A stretch of DNA of 64,000 nt from Pigmentibacter ruber (GTDB lineage Bacteria > Bdellovibrionota_B > Oligoflexia > Silvanigrellales > Silvanigrellaceae). The stretch spans positions 868,001-932,000 of the forward strand of contig NZ_WSSC01000001.1 in assembly GCF_009792895.1 (NCBI RefSeq), in the 5' to 3' direction. Position numbers and translations under genes: made by a program. The stretch's first letter is position 1; each line of letters starts with the position of its first letter. Of the stretch, positions 55,741 through 64,000 are shown piece after piece. The notes beneath the pieces are model-generated. The model saw nothing but the letters and a program-made list of their open reading frames with translations. It ran no database searches and had not been told where the DNA came from.

Positions 55741-56327
55741 AGTTTTTTTAAATTTTATATAATAATATTTTAATAGTTAATATATAATTTTTACTTCTTA
55801 GGTTTCAATATTTTAATAACTAAAACTATTAGTCGTAATAAAAAAATTAATTTCAATTATTTGTAACTTTTTAATAAAATTTGTATATTTCTATTTTTTT
55901 GTGTATTTATTTTTTTACTTAATTAATTATTTATGTTATTTAAGAATTAAATAAAATTAAATTAAACATTAATAATATTTTTTTTGAGATTATAAATAAA
56001 TCTATATAATGCTAAAAATATTAGATTTTAATTATTTATTATAATATTAATTATTTTATATTAATTATTTTTTATAAATATTTATTATTTATAATTTTAA
56101 AATTTAAAATTATAATTTTTATTTGATAAAATTATTATATTAATTTATCTGAAAAATATATATTAAAAGCGAATTCGTGCTTTTATTTAAATTAAATATG
56201 ATAAAAATTAATTTGACAAATATTGGAAAAATTAATTAATAAATAAATGTGGTTGTTATATATTAATCTTTTTTAAATATGTTTTTGTATTTTAATAAGA
56301 TTCGTTAATTTAAAGAATGGAGAAAGT
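55741..56327. other. Extremely AT-rich spacer (587 bp)
   Basis: Almost only A and T over nearly 600 bases, with no ORF preceded by a ribosome site and no clear terminator. It must contain the promoter for the lipoprotein gene at 56328. Confidence 0.6.
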
Positions 56328-57719
56328 ATGAAGGTTGAAATAACAAAAAATAAATTACTATCAGTTTCTTTAATAGCAGTAATTGGTGCATCTTTTTTAG
56401 CTTCTTGTAATAATAAAAAATCAGATTCAAAAGATCAAAATCAACAAACGTCTGCGCCAGGCGGAAATGGTGGAGCTGGTACTGGAGCTGGAGCTGGAGC
56501 TGGTAGTGGTACTGGTACTGGTAGTGGTACTGGTACTGGTAGTGGTACTGGTACTGGTACTGATGGTGGAGCGGTTGATCCTAGTTTAGTTGATGATGGA
56601 ATAGCTGATTTAGCAAATAATGACTTAAATACAACAGATGATGAAGCTATTGATACTTCAGCTCTTCCTAGTTTAGCCGGTACAGTATCTGCAGAACTTC
56701 AAGCTCTGAAATTGAATGAACGCTCAGGACTTCAATTGAGAATTAAATCACTTTGTGGCGATAAAGCAAAATCAAGTGATTTAGGAGTATTTAATAATAA
56801 TAATCATAGAACTCCTGTAGCATTTGAATTGTATGATAAAGATGGTTTGGTAAGCCTTACTCCTGATCAATTAAATGCGGTTAGAAAAAGTCTTTATTTA
56901 AAAGATTATGAAAATGCTTCTGTAAGTAGGCAATTAGAAGCAGCTGAAATGGATCCAAATAATTCATATATAAGATGTGCAAATGGATCAGTACCAGCTG
57001 AAGCCAAACTAAATAATGCATTTTATGTAAAACCATCCAGCAATTCGGCAAAGCAACTTCGTTTAGTAGCTTCTTTAGAGCTTGTTGATGGTTCAGTAAC
57101 AGTGCATAGTATTGCTCCAAAAGCAAAATTTAAAGATGCATTAACTATTCCTGTTTTAGAAAACAAGCAAAAAGGTAAGACAGATTTATTCCATACATTT
57201 GATCATGTGTTTAAAGTAGAGAATTCTTCGTCTAAAGAAAAGTTTAAATACCTAACTGCAAAATATGTAGGAAAAGGAAAAGCAAATGAAAATTATGAAT
57301 TAAAAGTTGAAAAGATTTTAATCACTGACAATGATGGAACCCCTGCTGAATTAACACCAGTACAAGCAAAACTTAATCAAGTTCATAATGCTTTAACTAA
57401 GTTGAATGTTGGCGCAAATAAAGAATTATTATCAGTTGAATTTTTAGATATGAATAAGCCTGAGGCCGAAATTCAAACATTATTAAAAGACAATTTTACA
57501 GGAGTAGATTTTAGTTTTTCAGGTTCAAAAGTTAAAGATCTCTCTAGTGCAGTTAAAAAAGTACAAACAGAAAAAACATCTGAAAAAGCTATTGGATTTA
57601 TCTTTAAACTTGACGATAGACATTCTTCAAAAGAGCATTCTCCAATAACTGTTACAGTAACTGGAAAAGATAGCTTTGGAAATGATTTCACTTCTATTAT
57701 AAAAGAACCAAAATTATAA
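56328..57719 (+). CDS. Lipoprotein of the NGxHxxP/DSFGN family, Gly-Thr-Ser linker
   Basis: The 463-residue lipoprotein has lipobox LASC (Cys27) and a Gly/Ala/Thr/Ser-rich linker at about residues 44-83 (codon-level repeat). A C-terminal domain of about 330 residues carries NNNHRTP, RCANGSVP and terminal DSFGNDFTS. It is the shortest and most compact of the three paralogues, and best shows the domain limits. GGAG lies about 6 nt before the ATG, and a terminator follows. Likely outer-membrane or surface anchored; function unknown. Confidence 0.75.
   Translation: MKVEITKNKLLSVSLIAVIGASFLASCNNKKSDSKDQNQQTSAPGGNGGAGTGAGAGAGSGTGTGSGTGTGSGTGTGTDGGAVDPSLVDDGIADLANNDLNTTDDEAIDTSALPSLAGTVSAELQALKLNERSGLQLRIKSLCGDKAKSSDLGVFNNNNHRTPVAFELYDKDGLVSLTPDQLNAVRKSLYLKDYENASVSRQLEAAEMDPNNSYIRCANGSVPAEAKLNNAFYVKPSSNSAKQLRLVASLELVDGSVTVHSIAPKAKFKDALTIPVLENKQKGKTDLFHTFDHVFKVENSSSKEKFKYLTAKYVGKGKANENYELKVEKILITDNDGTPAELTPVQAKLNQVHNALTKLNVGANKELLSVEFLDMNKPEAEIQTLLKDNFTGVDFSFSGSKVKDLSSAVKKVQTEKTSEKAIGFIFKLDDRHSSKEHSPITVTVTGKDSFGNDFTSIIKEPKL
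56473..56570 (+). repeat. Gly-Thr/Gly-Ser/Gly-Ala codon repeat in lipoprotein gene
   Basis: GGAGCT units are followed by an 18-base unit GGTAGTGGTACTGGTACT repeated about three times. All units are multiples of 3, so copy-number change alters linker length without a frameshift. Confidence 0.9.
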
Positions 57720-57726
57720 TTCTTTT

Positions 57727-57769
57727 ATCCTAGCAATGATATAGTTTGATTTGCTAGGATATTATTTTT
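57727..57769 (+). terminator. Terminator after the third paralogous lipoprotein gene
   Basis: ATCCTAGCAA (57727-57736) pairs perfectly with TTGCTAGGAT (57751-57760) around a 14-nt loop, followed by ATTATTTTT. Confidence 0.8.
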
Positions 57770-57940
57770 CTGGGAAACTCCTTTTATTAGTGATACCTGA
57801 TGCTTTTATGAATGACTATTAATATCTAGTCCTCCCCTATGCCCATATTCTCAGTTTATTCATGCATTTCTTTCCCAGAAAAAATTTCTTTATTTTAAAA
57901 ATCTTTAATCAAATAAATACCTTTTTTATTTCTATGTTGA

Positions 57941-58049
57941 AAAATATATTTTAGAAATTAAAAATATATTTTAGAAATTAAAAATATATTTTAGAAATTA
58001 AAAATATATTTTAGAAATTAAAAATATATTTTAGAAATTAAAAATATAT
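57941..58049. repeat. 20-bp tandem repeat, five full copies plus a partial one
   Basis: The unit AAAATATATTTTAGAAATTA is repeated without change at 57941, 57961, 57981, 58001 and 58021, with a 9-nt partial copy at 58041. There are no spacers, so it is not a CRISPR array. It is intergenic. Confidence 0.98.
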
Positions 58050-58734
58050 AATAAAAATCATTAAGAATTGTTAAATAATTTACTTCAATAAAAAAAATTC
58101 AATTTTATAAAACTTAAAATATTAATTTTATAGTTTAAATTTTAATTTATAAATTCTTACTATTTTTGTTTAATTTTATAATGAATATTAAAAATTTAAA
58201 TTACTTAATTTTCTTTCTATTATTTTTAATTTATGCTCTTTTTTATGTAATTGGAATGAGTTGTAATGGAATTTGAATTGCTTAATATTAAAAATTATTA
58301 TGTATTTAAAACTATTTTTTGGGAAAAAGAAGATATTTTAATTCATTTTTTAATTAGTGTCTTAAATTACCATTAAATTGAAAAAAAATTATTTCCTTAA
58401 ATTCTTTAAATACTTAAATTAATAAAGATTAAGAAGATGATAAAGAAAATAGGCTATATGTAATAGCAAAACTCAATAATGGAATGAACAACAATTAACC
58501 AGAGGAAAAAATTCAAAACTCTGAAACCTGCAATCTGTATTCATATTTTAAATTTTAATTTCTTTAAAGATAAAAATTATTTTATAATGAAAATTAAACT
58601 GTTAGATACAGAAACAAGAAAAGTATTTTTTCCATGATTTTCAACTTTACTTTTTTTAATTTCCCAAAATCCCAGAAAAGAATTATAATGAACAGGATAA
58701 ATTAGAATAATTTTTTAAAATTTATTATTCAAAA

Positions 58735-59973
58735 TTATTTATTTTTACTTACCAAAACTGTTACCATACAGTTACTTTGAATATTTAACATACTTGTTAT
58801 TGGATCTATGAGAGGTTCTATGCTAAGTAGTAAAAATATTCCTACCGCAGGAGGAATTCCAAGGGGAGAAAGAACTACACCAAAAGTGGTTGCGCTAAGT
58901 ATAGCTGGACCAGCGGTGCTTGCTATTGACGACAAAAAACTCGTAATTAAAAGAATAAATAATGAATTAAAATTTATTGGAATTTTATATAAATTCATTA
59001 AAAAAAATGCAATAGAAATACTTCGTATCATGATTCCAGGTTTAAAAATACTAATTCCTAATGGTAATACTAATTCTACATTTTTTTTCTCTAATTTAAA
59101 TTCATTGGTTAGAGCAAGCATAGCCGCAGGCATTGAAGCAAAACTACTTGAAGTTGCAAAAGCTATTAAATATGCGCTTTTTAAATTCTTTATAGTAGTG
59201 ATAATTGAAATTTTTTGTTTCCTACTAATTATTAATAAAAAGATAAAAAATAATGTTAATATAGTTACATATATCAATGTAATTAAATCAAAAAGTGATT
59301 TGAGAGTTTCGATTCCTACATTAGAAATAAATCCAGAAATTAAGAAAAATATTCCTATAGGTAATATATAAAGTAGAATATTGACCATTTTCATAAAAGC
59401 TGAAAAAATTGCATCGAAAAACTCAATAGCAGTATTAACATTAGGATTTTCAGCCCGCCCAAGACAAATTCCAAGTAGAATTGAAAATAATAAAATTGAA
59501 ATGTCTTTTCTTTCATAAATTGCTTTTACAATGTTTATTGGTAAAGCATTTTTAAAAAGTTCTATAAAACTTCCACTTGTATTTATATTCTTAGATAAGG
59601 TTTTTTCTGAGCTTGCAATTCCATTGCTCAATAATTCAAGTGTTTCTTTTGATAAATTGTGACCTGGAGAAAAAATGAAAGAGTATGAAAATGTAAAAAA
59701 ACATGTCAAAAGAATAAAAATTAAATAGTAAAATGAAAGTTTTTTTAAATAATATATAGAGTCACTATTGTGAAAAATATTAAAAAAACCGCAAATTATA
59801 GCAGTCATCATGATAGGTATGACTGATATTTGAAGCATCTCTAAATAAATTTCACCTATAAATGATAAATCTTTTGCTTGAGATGGAAAATAAATGCCAA
59901 ATACTATTCCAAGTATCATAGTGATAAGGATAGTCCAATGATTTAGCATTACATTTTTAAAATTCTCAATCAT
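58735..59973 (-). CDS. Dicarboxylate/amino acid:cation symporter (SDF family)
   Basis: The 412-residue carrier is divergent from the one at 9.4-10.6 kb. It has the substrate hairpin FATSSSFASMPAAMLALTNEF, the LPLGISIFKPGIMIRS helix in place of the NMDG motif (LPLGA.iNmdG), and hairpin 2 around LGIPPAVGIFLLLSIEPLIDP. ATG 59973 overlaps the stop of the binding-protein gene as ATGA, showing translational coupling; the frame extends further upstream only through that gene. Missing NMDG residues suggest changed cation coupling. Confidence 0.82.
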   Translation of the reverse strand: MIENFKNVMLNHWTILITMILGIVFGIYFPSQAKDLSFIGEIYLEMLQISVIPIMMTAIICGFFNIFHNSDSIYYLKKLSFYYLIFILLTCFFTFSYSFIFSPGHNLSKETLELLSNGIASSEKTLSKNINTSGSFIELFKNALPINIVKAIYERKDISILLFSILLGICLGRAENPNVNTAIEFFDAIFSAFMKMVNILLYILPIGIFFLISGFISNVGIETLKSLFDLITLIYVTILTLFFIFLLIISRKQKISIITTIKNLKSAYLIAFATSSSFASMPAAMLALTNEFKLEKKNVELVLPLGISIFKPGIMIRSISIAFFLMNLYKIPINFNSLFILLITSFLSSIASTAGPAILSATTFGVVLSPLGIPPAVGIFLLLSIEPLIDPITSMLNIQSNCMVTVLVSKNK

Positions 59974-60812
59974 TTCATTTCTTTCATATATTTTTTTGCA
60001 AGAGTTTTTTCTTTTCCGTTGTTTTTCATGCGAGTAATATATAGATTTATCCAGTTTGCAAGATTTGGTGCCTTCCAATTTAAAATAATGCAAATTGGGT
60101 CAACAGCATCTGTGACGATTTTTTTTCGTACATATAAATTAGCCCTTTTATCATTTGCTAACAAATTATTTGCATATATTTCGTCCACATAAAGTCCCAA
60201 TATTTTACCTTCTATTACATCATTAAAAGCATTTTCTAAGGAATCATATTTTACAACAGAAAAATCTTTGAAATTATTTTTAAAAAATTCGTAATTTTGA
60301 TTAGCAAAATCTTCATATGCTGCATTATTTAATACGGCTATTTTTCCATTTTCAGGTGGAATTTTAATATCATTATTAATTTTTAATTCAAGTAATCTAT
60401 TTGTTATGACAACTTGGTTAGGTAAAAAATAAGGGTTTGAAACTCTAACTGATATCCCGCGGTTTAATGTTCCGCTTAAAGCGCTTATTGCTAAATCTGC
60501 TTTTTCATTTTCAACTAATTTTACTACATCTTTAAACGTTTTAGCTGTTCGATCGAATTCAACATTAACACCTAAATATTTTGCAATATCTTTTGATATA
60601 TCGACATCAATACCTTCTAATTTATTGTTTTTTGCTTCATAAAAAAAAGGAGGATAATCAATACCATTTATAGCAATAATAATTTTACCTCTAGTAATAA
60701 TTTTTTTAATATCTGGAGGTATTTCAGCTCTTGCATATGTGAAATTAATTAGTAATAAGAATGCTAGAAATTGAAATATTTTTCTTCTTTTTTTAGTCAT
60801 GCTTTTTTTCAT
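59970..60812 (-). CDS. Periplasmic amino-acid-binding-type protein (SBP family 3)
   Basis: The 280-residue protein has a basic N-terminus and signal peptide (FLAFLLLINFTYARA), then the family layout: RGKIIIAINGIDYPPFFYEA, LEGIDVDISKDIAKYLGVNVEF, ADLAISALSGTLNRG and a C-terminal NGKEKTLAKKYM helix. The R residue that contacts amino-acid carboxylates lies in the LNRGISVRVS segment. Such proteins normally feed ABC importers; here the gene is translationally coupled to an SDF symporter, with no ABC genes near. Confidence 0.85.
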   Translation of the reverse strand: MKKSMTKKRRKIFQFLAFLLLINFTYARAEIPPDIKKIITRGKIIIAINGIDYPPFFYEAKNNKLEGIDVDISKDIAKYLGVNVEFDRTAKTFKDVVKLVENEKADLAISALSGTLNRGISVRVSNPYFLPNQVVITNRLLELKINNDIKIPPENGKIAVLNNAAYEDFANQNYEFFKNNFKDFSVVKYDSLENAFNDVIEGKILGLYVDEIYANNLLANDKRANLYVRKKIVTDAVDPICIILNWKAPNLANWINLYITRMKNNGKEKTLAKKYMKEMK

Positions 60813-60994
60813 TTTTAATCCAATTGCCTAATTGTTAAATAATGATAATTCATATATTAAAAAAAATATAGACAAAAATTTGATATTTAATTGGCAATTA
60901 TTTCCTAAATTATTTTTGACTAACAGAACTTTTCTTCCTTACCAAGTTATAAATTTGGCATTAAATTAATATAAATATCTATAAAGGTGAGCAT

Positions 60995-61993
60995 GTGGCA
61001 ATAAAATATACTGGACCGCAGAAAGCAGCAATCTTACTTTTAGCATTTGGCGAGGAGATTTCTGCGGAAATCTTTAAGCATATGACGGAATTCGAGATAA
61101 AACGCATTGGTAGTGCGATGAGCCGTTTAGGTAGAGTTGATAGTGATACAATTGACATGGTAATGGAAGAATTTTATCAAATTCTTCAATCTAATAAAAA
61201 ATATTTCCTTGGAAGCAACGATTTTACGAAACGTCTGATTGAGTCCGCTTTTAAAAGTGATCAAGCAAATGCCTTAATTGATGAACTGTCTTTAACTTCA
61301 AATGCAAATTTAGAATCGTTAGAACTTATAGATCCTAAAACTTTAGCTAACTTTTTAAGGAGCGAACACCCTCAAACAATGGCATTAATTTTAGCTCATT
61401 TGGATCCAAAAAAGTTTGGTGAATGTTTAAAAATATTACCAGAAAGTTTACATACTGAATTAATATTAAGAGTAGCAAGTTTGGAAAGTGTTTCTCCAGA
61501 AATTATTGATGAAATAGATGATGTTTTGCGAAATGAAATACAGCGTCTAGGAAACGTAACAAGTTCAAAAGTAGGTGGCATCGATCCGATTGTGGAAATG
61601 CTAAATTTAATGGATAAAGCTACACAAGAAAATATTTTAGATAGATTAGAAGAAAGAGATCCTGATTTAGCAGAAAATATCAGAAAATTAATGTTTGTAT
61701 TCGATGACTTGATTAAAATTGATGATAGAGGAATTCAAACAGTTCTTCGTGAAGTTAAACCTGAGCAGTTAAAACTTGCATTAAAGACGGCTTCGGAAGG
61801 TGTAAAAGAATTAATATATAAAAATATGTCCCAAAAAGCAGCTGAAAATCTTAGAGAAGAAATGACAATTATGGGACCTGCAAAAATCTCTGATGTCGAA
61901 CAAGCTCAATTTGCTATTGTGCAGGTAGCTAGAAGATTAAATGATGAAGGTAAAATTGTGATTTCGGCTAGTGGTGAAAATGCATTAGTATAA
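60995..61993 (+). CDS. fliG: Flagellar motor switch protein FliG
   Basis: FliG (332 residues) sits on the MS ring and transmits torque from MotA/B. Visible are the N-terminal GPQKAAILLLAFGEE, the middle-domain SEHPQTMALILAHLDP (EHPQ motif), and the C-terminal torque domain FDDLIKIDDRGIQTVLREV, with the charged residues that face MotA, ending RRLNDEGKIVI. GTG 60995 is chosen, with AAAGGTGAG upstream. fliF is not directly upstream, unlike in many operons. It begins a fliG-fliH-fliI operon (10-nt gap to fliH). Confidence 0.96.
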   Translation: MAIKYTGPQKAAILLLAFGEEISAEIFKHMTEFEIKRIGSAMSRLGRVDSDTIDMVMEEFYQILQSNKKYFLGSNDFTKRLIESAFKSDQANALIDELSLTSNANLESLELIDPKTLANFLRSEHPQTMALILAHLDPKKFGECLKILPESLHTELILRVASLESVSPEIIDEIDDVLRNEIQRLGNVTSSKVGGIDPIVEMLNLMDKATQENILDRLEERDPDLAENIRKLMFVFDDLIKIDDRGIQTVLREVKPEQLKLALKTASEGVKELIYKNMSQKAAENLREEMTIMGPAKISDVEQAQFAIVQVARRLNDEGKIVISASGENALV

Positions 61994-62003
61994 TGGGAGT
62001 AAA

Positions 62004-63227
62004 ATGGCTAGTAAGAGTGGAAAATTAGTAAAAAAAAATGACGAAAAAATGATGAATTTGTTAGATATGGATAGTTATCCATGGCTGCATTTTAATGAGC
62101 AAAGTATAATTTTTCCTGACAATGTTAAACGTACGGTAATTCTAGAAAAAATGCATGATCCTCTAGAAATCTCGCAAAAAGTAATTTCTGCAAAAGAATT
62201 TGAAAAACCATTTGCAGGAAAATCTAAACCTTTATTACCCAGGGATATGACAGAAGATTATAAAAGAGGCCAAAAAGAAGCTTTAAAAAGAAGACGGCGT
62301 ACTTTAATGGATGAAGAAGAGGCAATGGCTTTAGAATTAGCTGAATTAGAGCATGTTGAAGAAGTAAAATTAGGAAAAGAAAAGCAAAAAGAAAAAAAAA
62401 TGAATAAAAAAGAAGAAAATAAATTTGATTCTAATTTAAGTGAACAAAAAAAAATGGAACAAATATTAAATAAAGAAAATAAAAAAGAAAATCCAGTAGA
62501 AAATATTTCTGAAGAAAAAAAAGATTTACAGTCACCATTAATGCAGAATGAAAAAAACAAAGAAAATATTGATCCAAAAATTTTAGAATTAGAATTAGCA
62601 AAAGCAAAAGAAGATGCTTATCAAGAAGGACATAAAGAAGGTTTTTTTCAAGGTGAAAAAATAGGTAAGGAAGAAGGTTACAAAGTTGGATTAGATGAAG
62701 GTAATAGAATTGGTTTTCAAGTTGGAGAAGAAAAAGGTTTAATTGCAGTTGAATCAAAATATGACAAAGCGTTTGCGAATATTTCAGAAGCTGCATTAAA
62801 AATGGATGAATTAAAAACTAAACTAATTTCTGAAGGAAAAGAAATTTTTCTAGAGATATTGAAACTTTGTTCAGAAAAAATAATTCGTGAGCAAATAAAA
62901 TCTAGTGATGCAACTCTTTATAAAATTTTTGATGATGTTCTAAAAGAAATTGATACTAATTCCAATCTATCAATTCAAGTTAATGCAAATGATGCTCAGA
63001 GATTAAAGAAACATTTAGAATCGCAAAATGCAAAATTTAAAATTAAAATTAAAGAGAATAATTCTTTAGAAAATGGTGATTTCCAAGTTGAAAATGAAGC
63101 CGGTGCTTCGCTTGTAGATATTAAGAAAAATGTTGATACGATAATAGATAATATAAAAGATGAACTGTTTAAAGAAATTTCTCCTCAGAATGAAGTAAAT
63201 TATGATATCCCTAAAAAGGCAGGATAA
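62004..63227 (+). CDS. fliH: Flagellar assembly protein FliH
   Basis: FliH (407 residues) is the stalk and negative regulator of the FliI export ATPase. The diagnostic part is the glycine-repeat helix at about residues 203-247 (AYQEGHKEGFFQGEKIGKEE and on, with GxxxG spacing). A C-terminal FliH/V-ATPase-E-like domain follows (LKLCSEKIIREQIK, then SIQVNANDAQRLKKHLE). The N-terminal half is a long Lys/Glu-rich coiled stretch, making it longer than E. coli FliH (about 235). It lies between fliG and fliI. Confidence 0.88.
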   Translation: MASKSGKLVKKNDEKMMNLLDMDSYPWLHFNEQSIIFPDNVKRTVILEKMHDPLEISQKVISAKEFEKPFAGKSKPLLPRDMTEDYKRGQKEALKRRRRTLMDEEEAMALELAELEHVEEVKLGKEKQKEKKMNKKEENKFDSNLSEQKKMEQILNKENKKENPVENISEEKKDLQSPLMQNEKNKENIDPKILELELAKAKEDAYQEGHKEGFFQGEKIGKEEGYKVGLDEGNRIGFQVGEEKGLIAVESKYDKAFANISEAALKMDELKTKLISEGKEIFLEILKLCSEKIIREQIKSSDATLYKIFDDVLKEIDTNSNLSIQVNANDAQRLKKHLESQNAKFKIKIKENNSLENGDFQVENEAGASLVDIKKNVDTIIDNIKDELFKEISPQNEVNYDIPKKAG

Positions 63228-63229
63228 AA

Positions 63230-64000
63230 ATGTTTTCTAATAATGCATTAGCAAAAATTAAAAAACAACGTGAAATATTACAACCACAAAATCATTTTGA
63301 GAATTTTGGTAAAGTTGTTCAAATAGTAGGAACTGTTATTGAGGTTACTTTAGCTGATGCTCCTTTGGGGGCTCTTGTAAAAATATTTAATCGAGAAAAA
63401 ACTTTTGCGATAGAGGGGGAAATTGTAGGTTTTCGCAAAGAAAAATCTCTTGTGATCCCATTTTCAGAACCGACAGGAGTTTGTGCTAATTCATACGTTC
63501 AATGTATTGAAAGAGAGCCTAAAATACTAGTTGGTGAACACTTAATAGGAAGAATTATTGATGGATATGGAAGACCAATGACAGGTTCTCCTTTTCAAAT
63601 GGGACAGGGAATTCCTTATTCTATTCATCGCGAACCTTTAAATCCTTTGGTAAGAAATAGGATAAGTAAACATTTTGATACAGGAATTCGTTCCATTAAT
63701 GGGCTTTTAAGTTTTGGAGAAGGGCAAAGAATTGGGATAATGGCTGGCTCAGGTGTAGGGAAAAGTGTTTTGATGGGAATGATTTCTCGTTATTCCGATG
63801 CTGACGTAAATGTAATAGCTTTAATCGGTGAGCGAGGAAGAGAAGTTCGAGAGTTTTTAGAGGAAAATCTTGGCTCTGAAGGAATGAAAAAAAGTGTGGT
63901 TGTTGTTTCAACTGGAGATCAATCTCCATTAAGCAGAGTTAGAGCGGCTCATGTTGGAACAGCTATTGCAGAATATTTTCGTGAACAAGGCAAAAAAGTT
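63230..64000 (+). CDS. fliI: Flagellar export ATPase FliI, 3' end cut by window
   Basis: The frame starts at ATG 63230, 2 nt after fliH, and stays open for 257 codons to the window end. It begins MFSNNALAKIKKQREILQ, then the F1-beta-like barrel (GKVVQIVGTVIEVTLADAPLG) and RIIDGYGRPMTG. The Walker A loop GSGVGKSVL is near residue 174, followed by ALIGERGREVREF and VVSTGDQSPLSRVRAA. FliI powers unfolding and entry of flagellar export substrates. The C-terminal 180 or so residues lie outside the window. Confidence 0.95.
   Translation, partial: MFSNNALAKIKKQREILQPQNHFENFGKVVQIVGTVIEVTLADAPLGALVKIFNREKTFAIEGEIVGFRKEKSLVIPFSEPTGVCANSYVQCIEREPKILVGEHLIGRIIDGYGRPMTGSPFQMGQGIPYSIHREPLNPLVRNRISKHFDTGIRSINGLLSFGEGQRIGIMAGSGVGKSVLMGMISRYSDADVNVIALIGERGREVREFLEENLGSEGMKKSVVVVSTGDQSPLSRVRAAHVGTAIAEYFREQGKKV

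Larger units (their letters stand above)
57720..58734. other. AT-rich non-coding region (about 1 kb)
   Basis: The region holds the terminator at 57727-57769 and the 20-bp tandem repeat at 57941-58049. I see no supported gene; the best ORF is a 31-residue hydrophobic frame at 58181-58276 without a ribosome site. The SDF symporter gene ends at its right edge. Confidence 0.6.

Noticed and set aside
57941-58049. Possible CRISPR array
   Set aside because: The 20-bp units abut one another with no spacers, and there are no cas genes.
58181-58276. 31-residue hydrophobic frame ending in a lipobox-like VIGMSC
   Set aside because: No ribosome site and very AT-rich surroundings, where short hydrophobic frames arise by chance; the mature peptide would be almost nothing.
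58808-59371. 187-residue plus-strand frame opposite the SDF symporter
   Set aside because: The minus-strand frame has the SDF motifs and is coupled to the binding-protein gene; the plus-strand frame is a mirror of hydrophobic codons.
60813-60994. Sigma-54 promoter before fliG
   Set aside because: TTGGCA occurs near 60954 but the required GC element 5 nt downstream is missing.

Overview
The window is AT-rich DNA from a Gram-negative, flagellated bacterium. It carries an Omp85-type outer-membrane protein, several lipoboxes, MltD, and flagellin, FliG, FliH and FliI genes. The very low GC, a Bdellovibrio-like gene set and many lipoproteins with no recognised family suggest Bdellovibrionota/Oligoflexia, perhaps the Silvanigrella group. 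That placement is inference; no rRNA or marker gene here settles it.

Layout. 0-17 kb: a broken-off HAMP-PAS membrane protein, an exported beta-rich protein, a DUF2797 protein, MltD, tRNA-Ser(CGA), a periplasmic binding protein, an OPA-family MFS carrier, a Cache-type chemoreceptor, an SDF symporter, a PAS protein, an EmrAB-type efflux pair, MscS and a POT peptide carrier. 17.4-30.2 kb: one long minus-strand nucleotide operon, purB(S)-purQ-purL-purF-purE-purK-pyrF-purC/D-purN-purM, with most genes overlapping or 1-2 nt apart. Two genes are fusions: adenylosuccinate lyase carries a C-terminal PurS-like domain, and PurC is fused to PurD. 30.3-32.8 kb: an AhpC-AhpD-ZIP operon and a shortened, IS6-transposase-derived gene with its own terminator. 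32.9-38.3 kb: three minus-strand genes including a glycosyltransferase-TPR protein, then thyX, then a flagellin gene with a sigma-28-type promoter and a structured, CsrA-like leader. 38.4-41.6 kb: a papain-like protein lacking its catalytic residues, and an Omp85 protein with a TetR regulator. 41.7-46.0 kb: an unusual operon of a GspE/MshEN-N-domain protein with 60-bp repeats, a soluble chemoreceptor-like protein and a divergent flagellin. 46-50.4 kb: a hypothetical gene, a branched-chain aminotransferase, tRNA-Gln(TTG) and an OmpR/histidine-kinase pair. 50.9-57.7 kb: an island of four lipoprotein genes, three of which share a C-terminal domain I do not recognise, separated by extremely AT-rich spacers. 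58.7-60.8 kb: a binding protein translationally coupled to an SDF symporter. 61-64 kb: fliG-fliH-fliI, with fliI running off the end.

How the genes fit together. The purine operon covers all steps from PRPP to SAICAR plus adenylosuccinate lyase; purH and purA are not in the window. The PurS domain on PurB supplies the missing third subunit of the PurS-PurQ-PurL FGAM synthase, and purQ and purL follow immediately. Motility genes occur in three separate blocks. The strongest candidates for undescribed biology are the lipoprotein family at 51.1-57.7 kb, the MshEN/chemoreceptor/flagellin operon at 41.7-46.0 kb and the PurB-PurS fusion.
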